Below are positions 1 through 7,110 of a DNA stretch of 15,713 nucleotides, piece by piece. The position numbers and the translations under genes were made by a program. Within the stretch, counting starts at the first letter, position 1. Each line of letters starts with the position of its first letter. Source of the DNA: JBJHBY01 sp050485745 (GTDB lineage Bacteria; Pseudomonadota; Gammaproteobacteria; Pseudomonadales; CAMLJR01); contig JBJHBY010000063.1 of the NCBI GenBank assembly GCA_050485745.1, positions 1 to 15,713 of the forward strand, written 5' to 3'. Under the pieces are notes generated by a model. The model searched no databases and was not told the DNA's origin. It worked only from the letters and a program-made list of their open reading frames with translations.

Positions 1-153
1 GCCCACGATCATGTAGAAGCAGGTGGTCTTGCCCGCGCCGTTGGGGCCCAGCAGGCCGACGATCTCACCGCTGCCGACGCGCAGGGAGACATCCTCGACC
101 ACCTTGCGCCCCTTGAAAGCCTTGGCCAGGTTGAGCGCTTCGAGCAGGGCCAT
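1..153 (-). CDS. lptB: LPS export ABC transporter ATPase LptB, 5' part only
   Basis: This is the N-terminal 51 residues of the ATPase that powers LPS extraction from the inner membrane in the LptB2FG complex. The visible part has the start of an ABC domain, and a Walker A motif GPNGAGKTT sits at about residues 37-45; it is followed by CFYMIVG, as in LptB and related branched-chain-type ATPases. The ATG is at 153-151 and overlaps the lptA stop by one base (TGATG), so translation is probably coupled to lptA. The rest of the gene, including the signature motif and Walker B, lies left of the window. Identity rests on the Walker A context plus position directly after lptA; in relatives rpoN usually follows. 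Confidence 0.93.
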   Translation of the reverse strand, partial: MALLEALNLAKAFKGRKVVEDVSLRVGSGEIVGLLGPNGAGKTTCFYMIVG

Positions 154-653
154 CAGTTTCCTGCCTCACGCTCCGGTTGCAGGATCATGCGCACCCGCTC
201 GCCGCCGTTGTCGGCCCCCTGGGCTCGCACCGTCTCGGTCTCGGGAAAATAATCGATGCGGTCGCCACTGAGGCTGGAGCCATCCTGCTCGACATGGGCC
301 TCGCGCTCAAAGATCACATGGCTGTCCGTATGCCGGTAGGTGATGCGCAGGGCTCGGCCTCGCATCTCCGCGGCGTCGGCCTCCTGCTGCTGTTGCAGGC
401 GCGCCGGGTTGCCCGTGGCCACCAGTTCGCGCACCCGCCGGTCCTGGCTGACCACCACCACGCGATCGCCCTCGATGCGCAGGCTGCCCTGGACGATCAG
501 TACATCGCCGGAGTAGGTGATGGTATCGCCCTCCTGTACCGCACTGTCGGCAGTGATCTCGATGGGCTGGTCGCGATCATCAGGCAGTGCCGCGGCGGTT
601 GTGGCCAGCAGCCAGGCCAGGCCCAGACAGGGGAGGTGGCGCATGAGCTTCAC
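153..653 (-). CDS. lptA: LPS transport periplasmic bridge protein LptA
   Basis: LptA forms the periplasmic beta-jellyroll bridge that carries LPS from the inner-membrane Lpt complex to LptD/E. The 166-residue product (185 in E. coli) has a signal peptide (charged start, hydrophobic residues 7-22, likely cleavage after the AAA near residue 22). An OstA-type domain follows, with the family pattern DQPIEITAD, ITYSGDVLIVQG, LRIEGDRVVV and a later SLSGDRIDYF repeat. The start is taken as GTG at 653-651, which overlaps the kdsC stop (GTGA) and has AGGAC about 8 bases upstream; the in-frame ATG three codons later is the alternative. The gene follows kdsC directly with no lptC in between, which is unusual for this operon. 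Confidence 0.93.
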   Translation of the reverse strand: MKLMRHLPCLGLAWLLATTAAALPDDRDQPIEITADSAVQEGDTITYSGDVLIVQGSLRIEGDRVVVVSQDRRVRELVATGNPARLQQQQEADAAEMRGRALRITYRHTDSHVIFEREAHVEQDGSSLSGDRIDYFPETETVRAQGADNGGERVRMILQPEREAGN

Positions 654-1186
654 AGGTAGGCGTCCTGAATGGCTTGCAGCCGGCCCTGGGCCAGCAGGAT
701 GAGGTCACAGGCTTCGCGTACGGCACCGCTGCCGCCGCTGCGTTCGGTGCACCAGTCCGCGTGGCGCACCACGAAGGGGTGGCCGTTGGGAACGCTGATA
801 CCCAGCCCGGCGCGATGCAGGGCGGCGAGGTCGGGGAGATCATCCCCCATGTAGGCCGTCTCCTCAAGGCCGATCCCCAGCCCGGCGCACAGCGCCTCCA
901 GGGCCTGGAGCTTGTCCTCCTGCCCCTGTACCAGGTGTTCCAGCCCCAGTTCCGCGGCGCGGCGCGCCACCAGGTCGGAGCGGCGCCCGGTGATGATGGC
1001 GACTTCGATGCCACTGCGCTGCAACAGCTTGATGCCCAGTCCGTCCAGGATGTGGAAAGCCTTGATTTCCTCGCCGCTGTTGCCGAACAGCAGGCGACCA
1101 TCGGTCAGCACGCCATCCACATCCAGCGCCAGCAGGCGGATGCGCGCGGCTTTCTCCAGCACGGTATCCATGACGTGACTGCTCAT
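650..1186 (-). CDS. kdsC: 3-deoxy-D-manno-octulosonate 8-phosphate phosphatase KdsC
   Basis: KdsC is a cytoplasmic HAD-family hydrolase that removes phosphate from Kdo-8-P to give Kdo, the sugar joining lipid A to the LPS core. The 178-residue length fits the C0-type (capless) KdsC family. HAD motif I is DVDGVLTDG at residues 22-30 with Asp22 as the expected nucleophile and Asp24 as acid/base; motif II lies in AIITGRRSD; motif IV is YMGDDLPD with the metal-binding aspartates. The ATG at 1186 overlaps the kdsD stop (TGATG) and has GGAG 7 bases upstream. Both this overlap and the one with lptA suggest coupled translation of the whole operon. Confidence 0.95.
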   Translation of the reverse strand: MSSHVMDTVLEKAARIRLLALDVDGVLTDGRLLFGNSGEEIKAFHILDGLGIKLLQRSGIEVAIITGRRSDLVARRAAELGLEHLVQGQEDKLQALEALCAGLGIGLEETAYMGDDLPDLAALHRAGLGISVPNGHPFVVRHADWCTERSGGSGAVREACDLILLAQGRLQAIQDAYL

Positions 1187-2157
1187 CAGGCGACTCCGGC
1201 TCGCAACAGGTCATGCAGGTGGACCGCGCCAATCGGGTGGTGTTCCTCGTCCACCACGACCAGTGCGCTGATTTTGTTGTCTTCCATGATGCGCAGGGCC
1301 TCAGCCGCGAGGATGTTGCCCTGCACGGTACGCCCGCCGCTGGTCATGACTTCCCCGATCAGGGCGTGGCGGATGTCCACGCCCTGATCAATGGAGCGGC
1401 GCAGGTCGCCGTCGGTGAACAGGCCGCAGAGGTGGTTCTCCGCATCGACCACGGTGGTCATGCCCAGACCCTTGGCGCTCATTTCCACCAGAGCCCTTGC
1501 CACCGGGGTGTCGGGGGAGACCCGCGGTACCTCGCCGCCCCGGTGCATCACATCCTCAACCTTGAGCAGCAGGCGGCGGCCGAGTGCGCCGCCGGGGTGG
1601 GAGAAGGCAAAATCCTCTGCGGAGAAGCCGCGGTGTTCCAGCAGGGCAATGGCCAATGCATCACCCATCACCAGGGAGACCGTGGTCGATGAGGTTGGGG
1701 CCAGGCCCAGAGGGCAGGCCTCCTGGCCGACGCTGACATCGAGGTTGACGTCGGCGGCACGGGCCAGGGTGGAGTCCGGGTTGCCGGTCAGGCTGATCAA
1801 CGGCACCCCAAGGCGCTTCAGTAGCGGCAGCAGGGTGACCAGTTCGCTGGTGTTGCCGGAGTTGGACAGGGCGATCACGACATCCTGGACGGTGACCATG
1901 CCCATGTCGCCATGGCTGGCCTCACCGGGGTGCAGGAACATCGCCGGTGTGCCGGTGCTGGACAGGGTCGCGGCGATCTTGGTGCCGATGTGCCCGGACT
2001 TGCCCATGCCGGTGACCACGACGCGCCCGCGTGCGCCCAGCAACAGCTCGCAGGCACGCTCGAAGCGCCCGTCGAGGCGTTGCAGCAAGGTACTCACCGC
2101 GTCCCGCTCCAGGGTGATGGTGCGGCGGGCGGAGTCGAGGAAGCTCACGGTGGTCAT
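1186..2157 (-). CDS. kdsD: D-arabinose 5-phosphate isomerase KdsD
   Basis: KdsD interconverts D-ribulose 5-phosphate and D-arabinose 5-phosphate, the first committed input to Kdo synthesis, in the cytoplasm. The 323-residue protein (328 in E. coli) has an N-terminal SIS domain (about residues 35-180) with GMGKSGHIG at 50-58, HPGEASHGDMGM at 76-87 and SNSGNTSE at 98-105. The FSHPGGALGRR motif at 185-195 follows; its His187 corresponds to the proposed catalytic histidine. A pair of CBS domains spans about 203-320. The chosen ATG at 2157-2155 gives the MTTVSFLDSARR start typical of the family; the open frame extends further upstream but that part is non-homologous. It is the first gene of a leftward operon divergent from mlaF. 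Confidence 0.95.
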   Translation of the reverse strand: MTTVSFLDSARRTITLERDAVSTLLQRLDGRFERACELLLGARGRVVVTGMGKSGHIGTKIAATLSSTGTPAMFLHPGEASHGDMGMVTVQDVVIALSNSGNTSELVTLLPLLKRLGVPLISLTGNPDSTLARAADVNLDVSVGQEACPLGLAPTSSTTVSLVMGDALAIALLEHRGFSAEDFAFSHPGGALGRRLLLKVEDVMHRGGEVPRVSPDTPVARALVEMSAKGLGMTTVVDAENHLCGLFTDGDLRRSIDQGVDIRHALIGEVMTSGGRTVQGNILAAEALRIMEDNKISALVVVDEEHHPIGAVHLHDLLRAGVA

Positions 2158-2199
2158 GGTCGGGGTGGTCACTCCGGGGGGTGTGTCGGTCAGGGCGGG

Positions 2200-2206
2200 T
2201 ATTATA
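2200..2206. promoter_or_regulatory. Overlapping divergent -10 elements between kdsD and mlaF
   Basis: The 90-base gap between kdsD and mlaF holds TATTATA. Read leftward this contains a perfect TATAAT (2206-2201) suited to kdsD; read rightward it contains TATTAT (2200-2205) suited to mlaF. Predicted start sites would be near 2194 (leftward) and 2212 (rightward), giving leaders of about 36 bases each. No good -35 hexamer lies at 16-18 bases on either side, so strength is uncertain. That these are promoters is inference from base composition (an AT island in GC-rich DNA) and gene orientation. Confidence 0.4.
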
Positions 2207-2247
2207 GCCGGGTGCGTGACAAACGAAACGTCGGTACCATGGGCGCC

Positions 2248-3075
2248 ATGTCCAGAGATGCTGAACAGCCTGATAACGCCTGGGTCGAGATCCGCGATCT
2301 CGGCTTGCGCCGCGGGTCGCGCCTGATCTTCGACGGGGTCGATATCGATATTCCCCGGGGCAAGATTACGGCGATCATGGGGCCCTCCGGCTCCGGCAAG
2401 ACCACTCTGCTGCGCCTGATCGGTGGGCAGTTGCGCCCGGACAGCGGCAGTATTCGCGTCGATGGCCGGCCGCTGGCCGGGATGCGCCGCGATGAGCTGT
2501 TTGCCCTGCGCCGGCGTATGGGTGTGCTGTTCCAGAGTGGCGCGCTGTTCACCGATCTCAGTGTCTTTGAGAATGTCGCCTTCCCGCTGCGGGTGCATAC
2601 CCGCCTGCCTGAGGCCATGATTCGCGATCTGGTGCTGATGAAGCTCGAGGCGGTGGGTTTGCGCGGTGCACGGCGCCTGATGCCCAGCGAATTGTCGGGC
2701 GGCATGGCACGCCGCGCCGCCCTGGCGAGGGCGATCGTGCTGGATCCTGAGCTGATTCTCTATGACGAACCCTTCGCCGGCCAGGACCCGATCTCCATGG
2801 GGGTGCTGGTACGCATGATCCGCCTGCTGAATGACGCCCTGGGGATCACCAGCGTGGTGGTGTCCCACGATGTTCCGGAGACCGCGAGTATCGCTGACCT
2901 CATCTATGTGATCGCCGATGGTAAAGTCATCGGACGCGGCAGCCCCGAAGAGCTGATGCAGGATGAGCACCCGCGCCTGCGCCAGTTCATGAAGGGGCTT
3001 CCCGACGGCCCCGTGCCCTTCCATTACCCGGCGGGGGATTACTTCGAGGACCTGCTGGAGGGCGAGGGATGCTAG
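2248..3075 (+). CDS. mlaF: Phospholipid transport ATPase MlaF
   Basis: MlaF is the cytoplasmic ATPase of the MlaFEDB inner-membrane complex that moves phospholipids between the outer and inner membranes to keep outer-leaflet asymmetry. The 275-residue product has a complete ABC set: Walker A GPSGSGKT (45-52), Q-loop Gln96 in LFQSGALFTD, signature SELSGGM (147-153), Walker B LILYDEP (169-175) and H-loop His207. The MlaF-typical ending DGPVPFHYPAGDY (253-265) is present. The start is uncertain: ATG at 2248 gives the best fit to family length, ATG at 2239 is three codons upstream, and neither has an obvious Shine-Dalgarno. The 3' end overlaps mlaE by 7 bases. It heads the mlaFEDCB cluster. Confidence 0.96.
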   Translation: MSRDAEQPDNAWVEIRDLGLRRGSRLIFDGVDIDIPRGKITAIMGPSGSGKTTLLRLIGGQLRPDSGSIRVDGRPLAGMRRDELFALRRRMGVLFQSGALFTDLSVFENVAFPLRVHTRLPEAMIRDLVLMKLEAVGLRGARRLMPSELSGGMARRAALARAIVLDPELILYDEPFAGQDPISMGVLVRMIRLLNDALGITSVVVSHDVPETASIADLIYVIADGKVIGRGSPEELMQDEHPRLRQFMKGLPDGPVPFHYPAGDYFEDLLEGEGC

Positions 3076-3851
3076 ACCTGCTGGCCCGTGTCGGGCGGCG
3101 TGGTTTCGACGTTGCGCAGTTGTTTGGTCGGGCCGGAATCCTGCTGTGCCAGACGCTGCTGTCGCCCCCGGACTGGCGCAATGGCCCCGGGCTGTTCGTG
3201 CGGCAGTTGTACGTCGTCGGTGTCCAGTCCCTGGTCATCGTCGTGGTATCCGGACTGTTTATCGGCATGGTGCTGGCCCTGCAGGGCTACAACACGCTGG
3301 TGCGCTTCGGCGCCGAGCAGGCCCTCGGCCAACTGGTGGCCCTGTCGCTGCTGCGCGAACTGGGTCCAGTGGTGACCGCGCTGCTGTTTGCCGGCCGGGC
3401 GGGGTCGGCACTGACCGCCGAGATCGGCCTGATGCGGGCCACCGAGCAGCTCGCCTCGATGGAGATGATCGGTGTCGATCCGTTGCGCCGGGTGGTCAGG
3501 CCACGCCTGCTGGCGGGGCTGGTGGCAATGCCTGTGCTGGCGCTGATTTTCAGTGTGGTGGCCATTGGTGGTGGTGTGCTGGTTGGTGTCGATTGGCTGG
3601 GTGTTGATCCGGGCTCCTTCTGGTCGAACATGCAGCAATCGGTGACGTTCCGCGAGGACGTTCTCAATGGCATCATCAAGTCTCTGGTATTCGGCGTGGT
3701 GGTGACCTGGATTGCGCTGTTCCAGGGCTACGATGCCACGCCCACCGCGGAGGGCATCAGCAGTGCGACCACGCGTACCGTGGTGCACTCTTCCCTGGCC
3801 ATTCTCGGCCTGGATTTCCTGCTCACCGCGACCATGTTCGGAGTGATGTAA
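3069..3851 (+). CDS. mlaE: Phospholipid transport permease MlaE
   Basis: MlaE is the integral membrane permease of the Mla ABC transporter and holds the MlaD hexamer and MlaF/MlaB. The 260-residue length equals the family norm. After an amphipathic N-terminal segment the protein has several hydrophobic helices, the clearest at about residues 50-70, 90-115, 145-175, 200-220 and 240-258. Conserved MlaE/YrbE motifs are visible: RELGPVVTALLFAGRAGSA (about 97-115) and the following TAEIGLMRATEQLASMEM with a coupling-helix-like MGVDP equivalent (IGVDPLRR). The ATG at 3069 lies inside the mlaF end, so synthesis is probably coupled with mlaF. Confidence 0.96.
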   Translation: MLDLLARVGRRGFDVAQLFGRAGILLCQTLLSPPDWRNGPGLFVRQLYVVGVQSLVIVVVSGLFIGMVLALQGYNTLVRFGAEQALGQLVALSLLRELGPVVTALLFAGRAGSALTAEIGLMRATEQLASMEMIGVDPLRRVVRPRLLAGLVAMPVLALIFSVVAIGGGVLVGVDWLGVDPGSFWSNMQQSVTFREDVLNGIIKSLVFGVVVTWIALFQGYDATPTAEGISSATTRTVVHSSLAILGLDFLLTATMFGVM

Positions 3852-3852
3852 T

Positions 3853-4311
3853 ATGCAGATACGCACGGCGGAGATCAGTGTCGGAGCCTTCATCATCGCC
3901 GGCATCCTGGCCCTTGCCTTTCTCGCCTTTGAGGTGAGTGGCCTGGGCCAGCGCCAGACCGGCGCAGATACCTACACGCTGGTCGCCCGGTTCGAAAACG
4001 CCTCGGGCCTTGGCGTCAGGGCGCGGGTCAGTATCGCCGGCGTCGTGGTTGGCCGGGTCACCGATATCCGCCTGGATCCCTTTGATCATCGGGCCGTGGT
4101 GCGCATGGCGATCAACCGGGACGTCGACTACATCACCGAGGACAGCATTGCCGGTATCAAGACGGCGGGTGTGCTCGGAGAGAAGTACGTCAGTATCAGC
4201 ATCGGTGGCATGGATGAGATATTGGGGGACGGCGACGAGATCTTCGATACCCAGTCCACCATCGTGCTGGAAGATCTGATCGGCCGGTTCCTGACCGGTA
4301 TGGGTAACTGA
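3853..4311 (+). CDS. mlaD: Phospholipid-binding MCE protein MlaD
   Basis: MlaD is anchored in the inner membrane and forms a hexameric ring in the periplasm through which phospholipids pass between MlaE and MlaC. The 152-residue protein has one N-terminal transmembrane segment (about residues 8-28) and one MCE domain (about 40-118) with the family signatures ASGLGVRARVSIAGVVVGRV (50-69) and IKTAGVLGEKYVSI (102-115). Its short C-terminal helix (IVLEDLIGRFL) follows, without the longer tail of the 183-residue E. coli protein. The ATG lies one base after the mlaE stop with no strong Shine-Dalgarno, so it probably depends on coupling to mlaE. Confidence 0.95.
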   Translation: MQIRTAEISVGAFIIAGILALAFLAFEVSGLGQRQTGADTYTLVARFENASGLGVRARVSIAGVVVGRVTDIRLDPFDHRAVVRMAINRDVDYITEDSIAGIKTAGVLGEKYVSISIGGMDEILGDGDEIFDTQSTIVLEDLIGRFLTGMGN

Positions 4312-4394
4312 GCGGCCCCGGGCGCCCTTGAACCCCGGCGCATCCGTGCGGGTCCAATGTCCAGGGTCATCGATTCGAGCAAGGGGAGGCCTTC

Positions 4395-5108
4395 ATGCTT
4401 CGTGTTCCGACAACGACCGGCGTAATGACCGGTGTCTGCCTGGTCCTGCTGCTGGCACTGGTTCTGGCGCCAGCCCCGGCCCTGGCCGGCGGGGACGACC
4501 CGCGCAAGGTGGTGGTGAAAACCACTGAGCGGGTGATGGCCCTGATCGAGGAGGCGAGGGAGTATATCGACGAGGATCCGCGGCGTTACTATCGTGAAGT
4601 CGACCGGATTCTCGATGATGTCGTCGATTTCGATACCTTTGCCAGAGGGGTGATGGGGCGCTTCGCCAGTCGCCAGCGCTATGACGCACTCAGCTCGGAT
4701 GAGGAGCGCCGCGCCTTCCGCGAGCAGGTCGAGCGTTTTTCCGGCACTTTCCGCTCCGGTCTGGTTGAGACCTACGCCCGTGGCCTGCTGGCCTTCAACG
4801 GCCAGCGCATCGAGGTCTTGCCGCTACGCCCGGGCGCGGCGGAGCAGGGTACTGCTACCGTGGTGCAGCATATTCACGGGGAGGCCGATCGTCCCTATGT
4901 GGTGCAGTACACCATGCGTCGTGACAGCAGTGGCCAGTGGAAACTGCGCAATGTCGTGATCGAGGGTATCAACATCGGCGCGACCTATCGCAACCAGTTT
5001 GCGTCCGCCGTGGAGCAGCATCGCGGGGATATCGACAAGGTGATCGACAACTGGCGGGTGGAGCCCGAGGGTCTTGAAGTCGATGAGTTGACGGACAGTC
5101 GCGGCTGA
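4395..5108 (+). CDS. mlaC: Periplasmic phospholipid carrier MlaC
   Basis: MlaC shuttles phospholipids across the periplasm between the outer-membrane MlaA-porin complex and MlaFEDB. The 237-residue precursor has a signal peptide with a long hydrophobic core (about residues 12-30) and a likely cleavage site after ALA at residue 31. The mature part matches the Tol-Tol-Ttg2 family: the repeating helical N-terminus (VDRILDDVVDFDTFARGVMG), the FRSGLVETYARGLLAF stretch and WKLRNVVIEGINIGATYRNQF near residues 182-202. A good Shine-Dalgarno (AAGGGGAGG) precedes the ATG by about 5 bases. An 83-base gap separates it from mlaD, unlike the tight joins elsewhere in the cluster. It overlaps mlaB by one base (TGATG). 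Confidence 0.95.
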   Translation: MLRVPTTTGVMTGVCLVLLLALVLAPAPALAGGDDPRKVVVKTTERVMALIEEAREYIDEDPRRYYREVDRILDDVVDFDTFARGVMGRFASRQRYDALSSDEERRAFREQVERFSGTFRSGLVETYARGLLAFNGQRIEVLPLRPGAAEQGTATVVQHIHGEADRPYVVQYTMRRDSSGQWKLRNVVIEGINIGATYRNQFASAVEQHRGDIDKVIDNWRVEPEGLEVDELTDSRG

Positions 5109-5416
5109 TGTCCGGCGCCACTCTTGAGCCCGTCGCATCCGGGCTCCGCGTTTGCGGTGCGCTGGACTTCGACAGCGTCACCGCCCTGGGCGCCCGTGGC
5201 AGCGAGCTGATCAGGGGCTGGCCCGAGACCAGCTGCGTGGTCGATTTGTCCGCGGTGACGGAGTCCGGCAGCGCCGGACTTGCCTTGCTGCTGTCCTGGC
5301 TGCGCGCGGCCCGGGCAGCGGGCAAGCAGCTGCAGGTCGTGGGTGCGCCTGATGGCTTGCGGTCTGTTGCTGCTGTCAGCGGCCTGCATGCCCTGTTGCC
5401 GGATGCCGGGGCCTGA
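5108..5416 (+). CDS. mlaB: STAS-domain Mla subunit MlaB
   Basis: MlaB is a small cytoplasmic STAS-domain protein that binds MlaF and is needed for assembly and activity of the MlaFEDB complex. The 102-residue product is almost entirely a STAS fold: VCGALDFDSV near the N-terminus, then CVVDLSAVTESGSAGLALLL (43-62) and the amphipathic WLRAARAAGKQLQVVG. Compared with the usual DLSxVxxVD(S/T)xGLALL pattern, the Asp before the key Ser/Thr is Gly54, while Ser55 occupies the Ser/Thr position; this alignment is by eye. The start overlaps the mlaC stop (TGATG). Identity depends on the STAS motif plus position as fifth gene of the Mla cluster. Confidence 0.92.
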   Translation: MSGATLEPVASGLRVCGALDFDSVTALGARGSELIRGWPETSCVVDLSAVTESGSAGLALLLSWLRAARAAGKQLQVVGAPDGLRSVAAVSGLHALLPDAGA

Positions 5417-5518
5417 GCACCAGCGCAGTCGCCTTGTCAGGCGTATTGGCGTAGACTAGGGGGTTTTCGGGCGCCATGCCCCTACCGCCGTCCCCACGGT
5501 ACCCCACCATGTTGTTTC

Positions 5519-5524
5519 AGGAGG
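5519..5524 (+). promoter_or_regulatory. Consensus Shine-Dalgarno of ibaG
   Basis: AGGAGG lies 9 bases before the ATG at 5534. It supports this start and independent translation of ibaG after the 117-base gap that follows mlaB. Confidence 0.75.
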
Positions 5525-5533
5525 CATTGCGTC

Positions 5534-5779
5534 ATGCATCCCGATGAGGTCCGGCAATTGCTGGCATCCCGACTCGAAGACTGTGATGTCGAGGTCAGCG
5601 GCGATGGCCGGCATTTCGATCTTGTCGTGGTAGGTGATGTCTTCGAGGGGCTTTCGCCGGTGCGCAAGCAGCAGCTGGTTTATGCCGCCCTGCGCGAGGA
5701 GATAGCCGATGGTCGCGTTCATGCGGTCAATATGAAGACCTACACCCGCAGCGAGTGGTCGTCACGCGCGGCGGGTTGA
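5534..5779 (+). CDS. ibaG: BolA-family iron-sulfur/acid stress protein IbaG
   Basis: This is a BolA-like protein of the IbaG (YrbA) branch. BolA proteins pair with monothiol glutaredoxins around a [2Fe-2S] cluster; IbaG is linked to acid stress and iron-sulfur or envelope homeostasis. The 81-residue product carries the family pattern GRHFDLVVVGDVFEGLSPV (25-43), KQQLVYAAL (45-53) and the helix-turn GRVHAVNMKTYTRSEW (60-75). The conserved His63 is the expected cluster or partner ligand. The gene sits between mlaB and murA, its usual place in gammaproteobacteria. It is separated from murA by 49 bases, where the murA ribosome-binding site lies. Confidence 0.93.
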   Translation: MHPDEVRQLLASRLEDCDVEVSGDGRHFDLVVVGDVFEGLSPVRKQQLVYAALREEIADGRVHAVNMKTYTRSEWSSRAAG

Positions 5780-5828
5780 TGCGTCGCACCTCTCCCTCCA
5801 CACCCTCGCCGGCCAGGCAGGAGCAGCG

Positions 5829-7091
5829 ATGGATAAACTGATCATCCGCGGTGGTGTGCGCCTGAGCGGCGAGATCCGCATTTCCGGCGCCAAGAATTCC
5901 GCCCTGCCGATCCTGGCGGCCACGCTGCTATCGGATGATGTGGTGACGGTGCGCAACCTGCCCCATCTGCACGACATCACCACGATGATCGCCCTGTTGC
6001 GCTGCCTCGGTGTGGAACTGATCATCGACGAGCGGCTCGGGGTCGAGGTGCATGCCAACACCATCAATGATTTCACTGCGCCTTATGAATTGGTCAAAAC
6101 CATGCGCGCCTCGATTCTGGTGCTGGGACCAATGCTGGCGCATTTCGGTCAGGCGCGGGTGTCGTTTCCCGGTGGTTGCGCCATCGGCAGCCGTCCCGTG
6201 GACCTGCATCTGCGCGGGCTCGAGGCCATGGGGGCGAAGATCGACATCGAGGAGGGCTATATCCATGCCCGCAGCGATGGCCGCCTCAGGGGCGCCGAGA
6301 TCTTCATGGACATCGTCACGGTGGGTGGTACCGAGAACCTGATGATGGCGGCCTGCCTGGCGGATGGGGTCACGGTCATCGAGAACGCGGCCCGCGAACC
6401 CGAAGTGGTGGATCTCGGGAACTTTCTCAACGCCATGGGGGCGCGCGTGGGTGGGCATGGCACCGATACCATCGTGATCGAGGGTGTCGAGCGCCTGCAT
6501 GGTTGTGACTACGCGGTGATGCCGGATCGTATCGAGGCGGGCACCTACCTGGTGGCCGCCGCCGCCACCGGTGGGCGTATCAAGTTGAAAGATGTCAGGG
6601 CCGATACTCTCGAAGCCGTGCTCAAGAAGCTCGAGGAGGCTGGTGCCGATGTCGAGGTGGGCGACAACTGGATCAGTCTCGATATGCATGGACAACGGCC
6701 GCGGGCAGTGAATATCCGCACCGCGCCCTATCCCGGCTTTCCGACGGACATGCAGGCCCAGTTCACTGCCATGAATGCCATTGCCGATGGCACTGCTTCG
6801 GTGACCGAGACGGTATTCGAGAACCGCCTGATCCAGGTGCATGAGATGAATCGCATGGGTGCCCGGATTGCCATCGAGGGCAATACCGCCATCATCCAGG
6901 GTACGCAGCGTCTCAAGGGAGCACCGGTGATGGCCACTGACCTGAGGGCTTCGGCGAGCCTGGTCATCGCTGGCCTGGTTGCGGAGGGTATGACCGTGGT
7001 CGACCGCATCTACCATATCGACCGGGGCTACGAGTGCATCGAGGAAAAACTGCAATTGCTGGGTGCCGACATTCGTCGCACCCCTGGTTGA
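5829..7091 (+). CDS. murA: UDP-N-acetylglucosamine 1-carboxyvinyltransferase MurA
   Basis: MurA transfers enolpyruvate from PEP to UDP-GlcNAc, the first committed step of peptidoglycan synthesis in the cytoplasm, and is the fosfomycin target. The 420-residue length is typical (419 in E. coli). Key residues are visible: Lys22 in GAKNSALP (20-27), the active-site loop PGGCAIGSRPVDLHL with Cys117 (so a fosfomycin-sensitive type active site rather than the Asp variant), and the catalytic Asp307 in YPGFPTDMQAQF (301-312). AGGAGC lies 6 bases before the ATG. It follows ibaG and is followed after 19 bases by hisG, so the genes are probably co-transcribed. Confidence 0.97.
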   Translation: MDKLIIRGGVRLSGEIRISGAKNSALPILAATLLSDDVVTVRNLPHLHDITTMIALLRCLGVELIIDERLGVEVHANTINDFTAPYELVKTMRASILVLGPMLAHFGQARVSFPGGCAIGSRPVDLHLRGLEAMGAKIDIEEGYIHARSDGRLRGAEIFMDIVTVGGTENLMMAACLADGVTVIENAAREPEVVDLGNFLNAMGARVGGHGTDTIVIEGVERLHGCDYAVMPDRIEAGTYLVAAAATGGRIKLKDVRADTLEAVLKKLEEAGADVEVGDNWISLDMHGQRPRAVNIRTAPYPGFPTDMQAQFTAMNAIADGTASVTETVFENRLIQVHEMNRMGARIAIEGNTAIIQGTQRLKGAPVMATDLRASASLVIAGLVAEGMTVVDRIYHIDRGYECIEEKLQLLGADIRRTPG

Positions 7092-7110
7092 CGCGAAACC
7101 GGAACCGTTC

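Noticed and set aside
5434..5484. Promoter and hairpin signals in the mlaB-ibaG gap (TTGTCA, TAGACT, a GGCGTA direct repeat, TAGGGG/CCCCTA arms)
   Set aside because: The -35/-10 spacing is only 12 bases and the stems are short for this GC content, so none is convincing.
7063..7110. Upstream in-frame ATG for hisG, overlapping murA
   Set aside because: The extra 16 residues do not resemble HisG starts, and the ATG at 7111 gives the family-typical N-terminus.
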